DNA of 17,500 nt, taken from assembly GCF_000188695.1 (NCBI RefSeq), contig NW_004754927.1:1186123-1203622 (forward strand), given 5' to 3'. The position numbers were made by a program, and so were the translations under genes. Source of the DNA: Salpingoeca rosetta. Its lineage: Eukaryota > Opisthokonta > Choanoflagellata > Craspedida > Salpingoecidae. The notes under the pieces are model-generated. The model ran no database searches and had not been told where the DNA came from. It saw nothing but the letters and a program-made list of their open reading frames with translations. This document shows, in pieces, positions 1-8,970 of this stretch (positions are counted from its first letter, which is position 1; each line of letters begins with the position of its first letter).

Positions 1-345
1 TTCATTGCCTCCTTTTATTGCTTCCTTTCTTCCTTCATTGCCTCCTTTTATTGCTTCCTTTCTTCCTTCATTGCCTCCTTTTATTGCTTCCTTTCTTCCT
101 TCATTGCCTCCTTTTATTGCTTCCTTCCTTCCTTCATTGCCTCCTTTTATTGCTTCCTTCCTTCCTTCCTTCTTTCCTTCCTTCCTTCCTTCATTACCTC
201 CTTTTATTGCCTCCTTTTATTGCTTCCTTCCTTCCTTTCTTCCTTCCTTCCTTTCTTCCTTCCTTCCTTCCTTCCTTCATTGCCTCCTTTTATTGCTTCC
301 TTCCTTCCTTCCTTCCTTCCTTCCTTCCTTCCCTCCTTTTATTGC
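1..345. repeat. 33-bp CT-rich minisatellite grading into (CTTC)n
   Basis: Four near-perfect 33-bp units start at 1, 34, 67 and 100, each opening with ttcattgcctcc and closing with a cttcc-type run. From about 133 the array degrades into expanded cttc tetranucleotides interspersed with attgcctcctttt-type fragments. Because 33 is a multiple of 3, the units read open in all plus-strand frames as an 11-residue Pro/Phe/Leu repeat, but there is no start context, splice structure or codon bias to support a protein. The array continues off the left edge. Confidence 0.9.
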
Positions 346-655
346 TTGCTGCATTGCTTCGGTGCCGTTTCAGTGCTCACGTGTTGCACTTGCCTGGCTG
401 CACCACACGATCACAACGTTCCCACCACAGGGCAAATAAGGCGCATACACGCGACCGGCACAGGGGCATGCGAGCAACAGCTGTTGGCTCACGGAACCAT
501 GTTGTTGCCGTTTGCATGTGCTTCTGTGCGTTGTGCCATGTTTCGTTTTCTTGTCTTTCTCTCTGCAGCGAGGGGTGCAGGCCACTCCCCACTTGCCCTC
601 TCTCTTACTTTTAGTCAACATCAAGAAGAAGAAGAACAACAACAACATCATCATC

Positions 656-711
<56 letters not shown>

Positions 712-1314
712 CGCACGCTTATCTTCTGTAGTAGACAATACACGCGAACGCATCATCCCCGAGCCGACAAGCGTGAAGCTGAACAATAACAGAAAAAAAA
801 AAGCGATCAAAGAGGCGGCTGTGCAATGCCACCACGTTTGGAGCCGTCCACGCGTTGACCCAAGGACGTCTTGAACGCAAGCGTTCGAGATGAAGCAAAC
901 ACATTTGATCTTCTGATAACGCACAAGCCATCGGATCGCTTGAGGGTTTTCGGGGAACAGCCCATATGAACGAAAGTTATGACAACAACACTGCATACTT
1001 GCTTGAGTTATGAAATCGTCTTTAGGTCTGACGTCACAGCAGAACAGACTGCCTGTTCCTGGCCGCTGTGGCTACCATTTGGGGGTGTCGATGTTTCCCT
1101 CATCAACAATGCACTTTGCCCCTCACTGTTTGATGTTTTATGCTGACGCCCATATTGCAAGGCAGAAGCCGCAAGACAAACACGGGACGCAAAACAGCAG
1201 AGCACACCACTCGCATCACAGACTCACAGTAACAGCACACCATAAACATGGACATGTACGAAAGCGTGCATCGACAACGAAGCCAGGAACCACAAGAGCA
1301 CGAGCTGCCATGCA
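346..1314. other. Non-coding stretch, probably RIOK1 3' flank/UTR
   Basis: I see no supportable gene here. It lies downstream of the RIOK1 stop codon (minus strand), so its right-hand part is probably that gene's 3' UTR. Two plus-strand 3' splice-site look-alikes occur at 541-568 (long pyrimidine run ending ctgcag) and around 602-614 (cttacttttag). No matching exon with homology could be read after them. Confidence 0.5.
622..712. repeat. (GAA)n/(CAA)n trinucleotide tract
   Basis: A short (GAA)n run, then (CAA)n broken by catcatcat, then uninterrupted (CAA)n to 712. It could encode Glu/Gln/His in one plus frame or Leu on the minus strand, but no flanking protein-like sequence was found. Confidence 0.9.
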
Positions 1315-2688
1315 TCACTTCTTGCCCTTGCGGCGCTTGGCAAGCTTCTTCTTCCTCTTCTTGATGTGCTTCGGGGTCTTGCTGGCACGACGCTCCCGGT
1401 TAAACTCCTTCACAGCCTTCTTCCTCTCCGCCTTTGTCATCCCACTCAAGTCGGGCAGCTGACCAGGCAACGCCCACTCGTCGTCATCATCGTCGTCATC
1501 ATCGTCGTCATCGTCATACGAGCCATCGCTGTCGCCATCATCCTCATCATCGTCATCATCGCCATCACCCTCATTCCCCTTGCCACTTGTCGCCCGCACG
1601 TCATCACCATCACTGCCACCTGTCGTGTCCTTCGTCCGTAGCGGCGCATTGGCAGCGACCGTCGGCAGCTGCGGCAGAAGCGACTGGAGCGCTGGGTCCA
1701 GCATCAACATTTGTGCAGTGTCAACCTCACCGCCACCCACAGCCTGACCCTCATCATCATCATCATAGTCGTCGTCATCATCATCATCATCATGGTGGTG
1801 GTCTTCATCGTATTTCGTGTCATGATGGGCGCCGCCCTCATACCGCGCACGTGTCTCATCATCACCATCATCACCATCATCACCATCAGCCTGTGTGGCG
1901 GTGGTGCCGGGCTTGTGTCGCGCATACAATCGCTCCAGAACAGCGGGAACGGTGCGCGCGCCGGTCAAGTCATCGCGCATGCCCGTCAGCACCTGGAAGT
2001 GCAACTGTTGTGCATGAAGAAAAACAAGGGAGGGGGGTGCTGTGAGTTGAAAGGTGGAATGACGGCACGCTGACGTGTGGGGAGGCAAGGGCGAGTGACG
2101 CAAGAAAACACAGCGAACAAGCGGAGTGCAACACGGAACTGTTCGCGCCACATCACACCACGACGATGACAGCAGCAGCAGTAACCACAGTAGCAGCGGC
2201 AGCAAGTGCTGACCAAGTCTGTTTGGCCTGCGATGGCGCTGCGGATGTGGCGCGCTTGCATCTCGTCGAGGGAGCCAGGGATGAACACCTGCTGGAACAC
2301 AGAGTCCTCAATCTGACGACACAAGCGAGAACAGGCGGGCGTGAACACACGTGAGGGTGATCCACAATGTGCTTGCTTGCGCGCGCGCGCGCGTGTGTAC
2401 GTGCGTGTGCGTGTGTGTGTATGTGTGTGTGTGTGTGTGTGTGTGCAAAGAGAAGTGCTCATGAACGGCACCTCTGCAAAAAACAAAGAAGCACAGGAAC
2501 TGGGCCAGCGCCAGAGTATGACCATCACAGCCGCGATGGTCACACAATTCATCCAGTCCCACCTCCAATTGGGCGGCTGCTTCTGGGTCTTGTTCGAGGG
2601 TGAGCCGTTCTTGGAGCCTGTAAGCAATGAAGGCATGAGGCCATGACAGTCAGTTTAGCACGAGTGGCACACCGCAGGTGCACATGTG

Positions 2689-2761
<73 letters not shown>

Positions 2762-4335
2762 TGCGTGTGCATGTGTGTGTGGGTGCGTGTGCGTGTGTGT
2801 GTGCATGTGTATGTATGTTTGTGCGACTCACGCGAAACGGATTGCCTGCAAGCACTCGTCGACGTTCTCGTCTGTGATGAGCGGGTCTGTGATGAATTCA
2901 AACAGGTCCCTGTTTGTCATCGTGTCCACCTTGAACTTGCTGCTGAAGAAATCTGTCAGGTGGATCAAAGACAACAACAGAGAACAGTAGGGAGGCAGCA
3001 CACGACCACGCCACGAGGTGCAAATAAGATCCTTCAGGGTGGACTGGGCAGGCACGCAAGCGAACAGGCAAAAACAAATACGCTTACGCATTTCACACAC
3101 ACAACACACAACACACAACACACAACACACACCACACACAACACACACCACACACAACACAGCAATCAACCAACCCACCGTTGATGTTCTTGATATCGCG
3201 GCGAAGAAATTCCTTTGAGTGGGGATGGTTGTGCTCAACAGACTGTGACACATCAATGAAGATGAGCCCACCATCGTGATACCTGAGATACACGTGCGCG
3301 TGCGTGCATGCATGTGTGCGTGCATGTATGTGTGTGAATGGGGAGTAATTCCCTATCTGGGTGCAAGGACCGCTCACAAACACACACACACGCGCGCGCA
3401 CACAACTTCGCACTCAACCCATGCACGAAACCAAACCAGCACGTCCACAGCAACCCTGTGCCTCCTCCTCCTCTTCCTCCTCGACAGCCACCAAAGCACG
3501 TGCAACTGACAGGATGTTGTATTCGCTCAGATCGCCGTGGACGAGGCCGCACGTCATGTACATGCGACGCATTAGCATCGCGCACTCAAAGTACAGCTCG
3601 CTCGCCTTTGCTGCAGACACATCCGCATCCTTCAGGCGCGGTGACGGCCACCCTGGTGTGCATGTGTGTGTGTGTGCGTGTGTGTGTGTGTGTGTGTGTA
3701 ACGTTAGCGATGGCAAGTATGAAGCTCGGGGTCTAGCTTTGGAGGCAGTGGTTCAGTATTGAGACAGCCCTTGTACTGACGCTTGTTGCAACACGCAGAC
3801 ACACACACGGGCGCGCGCACACACATGTTCGCAACAAGTACAATTTGGCTGTCACCCCGCCCACCTTCAGAGCCGAAAAACTGCATGACGATGAGGTGGG
3901 ACTTGAGCTCAATGGGCTTTGGGCTGGGCACGCCGCCCGCATTGAGGCGAGCAAGGTTTCGAAACTCCTTCTCCGCCCACACCTGCAGCGGACACACGGA
4001 AGCACGTATGGTGTATGATTGAGTGAGTGGTTGTGTGTGTTTTGTGTGTGTGTGTGTGTGTGACTGCTTGATTAAACGCAGGACATGCATGCAATTGAGT
4101 GTTGTGGAGGGCGAGGTATGCTGGATCAAGCACAACGTGCCGGCTCACCTTGACCATCTTGCGCGGGTTGTGTTTGCTGTACCCGTGACGGAAACGAAAC
4201 TCGCCCGTCACATACTGGTCGCGGTCCTGTGTGGAGCACACAAACACATCACAGCACGGCATGTGAGTGGCTTGACTGCACAGGCGTGGGCGAATGCATT
4301 TGGGACTGCACACACACACACACACACACACACGA

Positions 4336-4367
<32 letters not shown>

Positions 4368-4972
4368 ACACACACACACAGACATACACAAAAACACAAT
4401 CAACGAACACGCCCACCAGCATCATCTCCATCACCACCACCACCACCACTATCGTGACGTCAACAAACCTTGAAGACAAGGATTGATGTTTTGTAAATCT
4501 TAACAGCGTACTCATCGCCGCCTGCAATGGCCATCCATCATCACATGCATGCGCACACGCAGGGCACACAGCCCAGTCAGTTGTGCGTTTTCGTAACGAC
4601 TCATATCCCTTGCGCCGACACCATGCAAATCTAAACGCGCAAACACCACACACATACACGTGCACACGCAATCACACAATCACACAATTACAAAAGCAAA
4701 CGCACACACATATACATACAACACACACATACATACACATACAACACACACACATACAACAACACACACATACACATACAACACACACACACCTTCCGAT
4801 GTGGCGTAGTAGACATTCGCTTCCTTGCCGGTGCTGATGCAGCCGTGCACGTTATCAAGCACTTCGCGGTTGATCAGGGACATGAGCATCTTGCGTGTGC
4901 GCCGGTCCATCACCTGTTGCAGAGGTGCGAGCAGTGCGGAGGAGACAGAGAGACAGAGAGACAGACAGACAG

Positions 4973-5003
<31 letters not shown>

Positions 5004-5998
5004 GAGAGAGGAGGGGGGTAGTGCCGACGCGCGAGACGACGGTCGTGAGCACGTTGATGAAGTTGTCCGAGATTAATAGAAGACAACGCAATACAAATAA
5101 AGCCACACAAACGCGTACATACATGTACATCAGCATGCACAAGCACATGGAAGAGTGTGCGCATGTGCACGCACATGAATCCGCACGTCATTTCACACAC
5201 ATGAACTCACACATGGCGTCACACATCACCGAACACACGAACTGACACATGAATCCAAACGGGCGCAAGCAAAGCGCAGCGTGCGACACCTGCTCGGTGG
5301 TGGCGCGATCCGCCCTGTCTGTGTTCCGCAGACGGTTCAGGTTGATTTTCTTGCTTGCCTTCAGCACACGATTGGCAGCAGAATCCTTCAGGCGTGCGCC
5401 CGTGTACGCCTCGACACTCACGCGGCCAGCCTTGCCGGATGCCTTCGTGGTGATCACAGCAGCATGCCGACCATGACAACGAAAGCGCCGCGTGTTACAA
5501 TTAGTTGTTCATGGTGTGAGTCTACGATAAGGTGTGCAGGAGCTCAGTGGGACACGACACGATGAGGTCGCCATGCAGCAGCACCGCCCTCCCTCCCTCC
5601 TTCCCCCACGGCCACACTGGCAATACATAGCAGTGTTTCATTGCAATCAGTCACATGCAGCGTACCCCTTGCTGTCCCCGGCGACGCTGCGAGTTTGGGT
5701 TCTGGCCCCAAGACTGGTACATCTTGGTCAGATCTGCAGCGAGTGCATCAATTGTATAGCGCAGTGGCGTCAGTTGGCGACTCCAACCACACCAACCACA
5801 CGACAAAACAGCGCAAATCCAACCACACGAACAGACGCAGACGAGGCGTGCACGAAAGAAAGGTAGGGGGCAGACAAGGAAAGGGCGAAAGACCGAGGGT
5901 GAAGACAAACGGGGGAAGGGCGAAGCAACTCCCACACCATCATGTCACACACACATACACAAACAAACAAACGAACGAACGAACAAACGCACAAACGA

Positions 5999-6051
<53 letters not shown>

Positions 6052-6442
6052 AACGCACGAACAAACACACAAACGAACGCACGAACAAACACACAAACTC
6101 ACTTCCTCTGCTGGCGGCGTCCTCGAGATCGCCGTGCACGTCATCAATGTCGTCGTCATCGGATTCGTTGTACAAGCCAGCATCATCTGCGCCGCGCAGC
6201 CGGCGGTGGCTCTTATCCGCAAAGTCGATGCTCTCCTCAATCGCCTCCGCTGTGACGGCGTCATCGGAAGCGGGTGCACTTTGTGTTCCCTCTTCACCAC
6301 CATCTCCAGCCACTTCACCCCTCGCAGTTGCCATTGTCATCTTGCTCTCCAGCTCCATGGGCAGGCTGTCGTCTCCCTCCGCATCATCGAACATGCCTTC
6401 CACCTCCTCCAACACGCCTGCCTCGTTTCTCGTCGTCGCCAT
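1315..6442 (-). CDS. RIOK1: RIO1-family atypical serine/threonine protein kinase (RIOK1), 13 exons
   Basis: Exons in transcription order: 6442-6103, 5733-5666, 5442-5290, 4913-4793, 4521-4469, 4226-4149, 3982-3865, 3652-3511, 3282-3179, 2952-2832, 2617-2563, 2312-2214, 1992-1315. All introns are GT-AG and all phases close, giving 709 aa. The ATG at 6442 has A at -3 and G at +4. RIO1 proteins are ATPases/kinases that drive late maturation of the pre-40S ribosomal subunit. Visible hallmarks are [11 protein letters not shown] (from about 214, RIO nucleotide loop), AVKIYKTS with Lys about 235, GEFRFRHGY, the catalytic loop [10 protein letters not shown] with Asp about 351, and the metal site FIDVSQSVE with Asp about 368. 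The tail VTG-like segment ([11 protein letters not shown]), acidic runs and basic [12 protein letters not shown] end match RIOK1, not RIOK2 or RIOK3. The N-terminus is acidic. Least certain boundary: the exon 3 acceptor at 5443, which lacks a pyrimidine tract. Exon 13 carries long Asp/His runs coded by GAC/GAT repeats. Confidence 0.95.
1480..1800 (-). repeat. Coding GAC/GAT and CAC/CAT repeats in RIOK1 last exon
   Basis: Two clusters (about 1480-1560 and 1745-1800) of tcatcatcgtcg-type triplets on the plus strand encode Asp- and His-rich runs in the RIOK1 C-terminal region, between the [11 protein letters not shown] segment and the basic tail. Human RIOK1 is also acidic here; the length of the uninterrupted Asp runs is unusual. 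Confidence 0.85.
2385..2447. repeat. (GC)n/(GT)n tract in RIOK1 intron 11
   Basis: A gcgcgc run followed by (gt)n on the plus strand, in the middle of the intron between exons ending at 2563 and starting at 2312. It reads as CA in the direction of transcription. Confidence 0.9.
2684..2823. repeat. Long (TG)n tract filling RIOK1 intron 10
   Basis: Near-pure (tg)n to 2760, then interrupted tg/cg to about 2823. It occupies most of the 214-nt intron and reads CA in the sense direction. It abuts the donor at 2831 (gtgagt on the minus strand). Confidence 0.95.
3094..3162. repeat. (CA)n/(CAACA)n tract in RIOK1 intron 9
   Basis: cacacaacacac-type repeats near the intron 9 donor (donor at 3178). They read as TG/TTG in the sense direction. 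Confidence 0.9.
3291..3406. repeat. Opposed TG and CA tracts in RIOK1 intron 8
   Basis: The plus strand shows a tg/cg tract at 3291-3335 and a ca/cg tract at 3376-3406. In the sense (minus) direction the order is TG first, then CA next to the acceptor of the exon starting at 3282, so the two could pair in the pre-mRNA. Confidence 0.85.
3657..3838. repeat. Opposed TG and CA tracts in RIOK1 intron 7
   Basis: Plus strand: (tg)n at 3657-3699 next to the acceptor, (ca)n at 3792-3826 toward the donor. In sense order this is TG then CA. The CA tract is also bracketed by an 8-bp inverted repeat, cttgttgc (3782-3789) and gcaacaag (3831-3838). Confidence 0.85.
4309..4392. repeat. (CA)n tract in RIOK1 intron 5
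   Basis: Long (ca)n with few interruptions in the middle of the 242-nt intron; TG in sense. Confidence 0.9.
4645..4792. repeat. (CA)n/(CATA)n tract running into the RIOK1 intron 4 donor
   Basis: cacacatacaacacac-type repeats reach the exon 4 boundary at 4793, so the donor itself (gtgtgtgtgt in sense) is the first unit of the repeat. Confidence 0.9.
4941..5017. repeat. (GACA)n/(GA)n tract in RIOK1 intron 3
   Basis: gagacagagagacagacag-type repeats close to the exon 4 acceptor (exon starts at 4913). In sense they form a long CT-rich pyrimidine tract that could serve as the polypyrimidine signal. Confidence 0.9.
5944..6100. repeat. (CA)n and caaacgaacg-type repeats in RIOK1 intron 1
   Basis: (ca)n at about 5999-6047 flanked on both sides by acaaacgaacgcacga-type units. 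In sense these are TG/TTCG repeats starting immediately after the exon 1 donor at 6102. Confidence 0.9.
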
Positions 6443-6696
6443 TTTTTTTCTTCGACAACTGTACACAAGCACTTGCGGTTGTCTTCTTCTTCTTCTTCTT
6501 CTTCTCTGGCCTTGCCTGTATCTCACTTCAAGGGCTGCACCCCTCTCTCTGCCTCTGTATCGTCGTCGACCCCTCTGTCTCTCTGCACCGTTCACACGGC
6601 TGGACGTGAAATGGTGTCTCTGCAACCACGTGCCGGCTTCTTGTGTTGTGTTGTGCGCGTAATTTGGTGTGGTGACTGAATTCAGTCGCACCGCCG
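6443..6696. promoter_or_regulatory. Candidate bidirectional promoter between RIOK1 and the GT47 gene
   Basis: This 254-bp gap separates the RIOK1 start (6442, minus) from the first GT47 ATG (6697, plus). It must hold both 5' UTRs and core promoters if the start codons are right. A ttcttcttc pyrimidine run lies at about 6481-6506, which is GAA-rich on the RIOK1 strand. No TATA box was evident. The promoter role is inferred from geometry only. Confidence 0.5.
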
Positions 6697-8082
6697 ATGA
6701 AGGGAAGAAGACGGCTGAGGCAGCACCAGTTGTGTGGCGGCGGTGGTGGCGGTGAGGAGTGGGGATGCTGCTGCTGTTGTTGTTCTTGGAGCGGCGGCGG
6801 CGGCAGCGGTTGTGGTTGTGGTAGGATGAGGACAGTGGTGGTGCGCGTGGGGTGTGGACTTGCAGCGGCTAGCGTGCTATTGGTGCTGGTGTGGTTGACA
6901 GCAGAGCTGCAGCAACACGGCGGACACCCGCCATGGGAATTAGGGGAATTGGAACAGCAAGCAGAGCGGGAACAAGGTGACCACCACCACCACCACCACC
7001 ACCCACAGCAACGACAGCATCGTGGTTGGCAGCACCACCAGCACACGGGCGCGCAGTTTCGCAGGCGGGAGCAGGAGGGAGCAGGCGACCAGCAAGGGGT
7101 GAGTGGCGGCAGCAAACGGCAACGCGGCACTGGAACTGACGCAAGGGCAGCACGATCAGCAGGCGCGGCAAGCGCAGCGGGACCAGGGGAACGCATAGTG
7201 GTTGTGGGCGTGGAGCCGGCTGCAAGCGACTACGAGTGCTTTGCCAACGTTGATGTAGACGGCAGTGACTATGGACACGTGCGCAAGCACTCCAAGGAGG
7301 AGTTGCAGCGCGTGTGCGACGCCACGCCGCACTGTGCAGGCTTCAACACAAATGGATGGCTCAAGACCTCGACCGCGAAGCGGGTTGCCGGTGCGGCGGA
7401 CCTGTGCGTCAAACGTCAAGTGGCAGAACAGCGAGTGCACGTCTCTGCTGCCAGCGACACTGGGAGCGACGACACCAAGGCGCCCCTGCAGACGGATGTT
7501 GTCGCTGATGTGCTGGGAGCACTATTTTCGCGCCACTTGCGCGTGTACATGTACCCGCTCCCGGAATCACTGCAGCTTCCACCAACACGCGACTACAAGT
7601 ACGCGGCGGAAGCAACATTCACGCGCATGCTGCGCGCCTCCACTTTTTCGACGGACAGTCCAGAGGAGGCACAGCTCTTCTTTGTGCGCGTGAGCTGCGC
7701 AGAGGCGCGCTTCACGCAGCGGGATCGCGAGGCCGGCCAGCGCGCAGCAGATGCGCACGCCACTGCTGTGCTCGCGCACGTGCAGCAGCGTTATCCATAT
7801 TGGAACAGGACGCAGGGCCGCGACCACTTCTTCGTGTGCGGGCACGACATGGGGGCAGCGCCACGCACGGCTGCCGCGCGCATGTTCCCGTCCGCGCGCA
7901 ACATGATTGCGTTGGTGAACACGGCGGACGTGACAGAGCCGGACTATGTGGTGCACAAGGACATATCTCTGCCGCCACACGTGGGCGACGGCTGTCCCAC
8001 GTGTATTCAGGGCGGGCATGACCTTCTCCAGCGGCTTGCTCGCGCGCAGCAGCAGCAGCAGCAACAACAACAACAACAGCAA

Positions 8083-8171
<89 letters not shown>

Positions 8172-8172
8172 G

Positions 8173-8262
<90 letters not shown>

Positions 8263-8833
8263 GCAGCAGCAGGGAAGGGAAGATTCCGATGGCATTGAAA
8301 CAGCGGCAGGTGGAACAACGCTGCCGCGAGACATGCTGGCATTTGTGGCAGGGAACATGCAGCGCGGCAGGGTGCGACCACTGTTGTATGATACACTGGT
8401 GAACGAACGCGATGTTGTTGTGGTGGACGGCTATCTGTCTCCCGGTGCGTACATTGACCAATTGCTGCACACCAAGTACTGTCTGCTTCCCCGCGGCCAC
8501 CGCGCGTGGAGCCCGCGCCTGATGGATGCCATCTGGGCCGGCTGTGTTCCCGTGTTCATTGCCGACCACTACGACCCGCCGCTGGCGAAGTATGTTGACT
8601 GGGCGCTGCTGGCCGTGTTTATTGCAGAGGCCGACGCAGCGCACATCAAGGCGCACCTGGAGATGGACGCACGCACCATGTACGCGCACCGGTCTGCCTA
8701 CATTGCCCGCGTGCGTGATCGCCTCACCTGGTGGGACCCTGCTCAGCGCCAACACACCATGGGCCGAAGCACATCCGCCTTTGACCTCGTGATGCTGGAG
8801 CTTGCTCTTCGCGTAGGCGGGCGACGACGATGA
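6697..8833 (+). CDS. Exostosin-like (GT47) glycosyltransferase, type II membrane protein, frame switch in polyQ tract
   Basis: Likely a Golgi glycosyltransferase; donor and acceptor sugars cannot be read from sequence. From the N-terminus: a Gly/Cys-rich stretch; a signal-anchor helix at about 47-68 (VLLVLVWL core); a His/Gln-rich stem; a small Cys module at about 179-237 (YECFANVD, CAGFNTNGWLK) resembling PAN/apple-like modules; then the exostosin domain from about 279 (LRVYMYPLP, PYWNRTQGRDHFFVCGHD, HKDISLPP) through CLLPRGHRAWSPRLMDAIWAGCVPV to a stop at 8831-8833. The first part is in the frame of 6697 and the part after 8272 is one frame on. Either a single-base indel near 8173 lies inside one polyQ tract (about 711 aa if continuous) or a phase-0 intron 7981-8272 (GTGGGC...CAG) removes the tract (614 aa). 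An alternative start, ATG at 6826, has A at -3 and sits just before the membrane helix. RL-MD replaces the usual RL-x-E of the family. Confidence 0.85.
8047..8272 (+). repeat. (CAG/CAA)n tract with an internal one-base register shift
   Basis: About 75 triplets. CAG triplets at both ends flank CAA, and at 8170-8177 the pattern cagacaac inserts one extra base, so upstream units read Gln in the first frame and downstream units read Gln in the next frame. It sits between the two halves of the GT47 domain. Confidence 0.95.
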
Positions 8834-8835
8834 TG

Positions 8836-8931
<96 letters not shown>

Positions 8932-8970
8932 AATAATGATGATGATAATGATGATGATGATGATGATGAC
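8834..8970. repeat. (CTG)n then (ATG)n tract just after the GT47 stop
   Basis: (ctg)n at about 8837-8880 followed by (atg)n with some aat, to 8970. It starts two bases after the stop codon, so it lies in the 3' UTR if transcribed; several in-frame and out-of-frame tga triplets follow the stop. Confidence 0.9.

Noticed and set aside
5..614. Long plus-strand frames with an 11-residue Pro/Phe/Leu repeat
   Set aside because: They come from a 33-bp minisatellite that is open in all frames; there is no start context, homology or codon bias.
220..789. A plus-strand Gln/His-rich exon after the acceptor-like sites at 568 and 613
   Set aside because: The reading is only a CAA repeat with short non-conserved flanks; no partner exon or donor could be found.
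2641..2990. Cys-Val and Thr-His dipeptide frames over TG/CA tracts (here and in every other intron)
   Set aside because: Artefacts of dinucleotide repeats inside introns of the two minus-strand genes.
5734..5935. Extending RIOK1 exon 2 upstream through [10 protein letters not shown]
   Set aside because: Only the acceptor at ctgcag (exon start 5733) matches the phase left by exon 1; the longer version gives a phase clash.
7567..8358. Minus-strand Leu- or Cys-rich frames opposite the polyQ tract
   Set aside because: Antisense shadow of the (CAG/CAA)n repeat; the plus strand carries the conserved glycosyltransferase.
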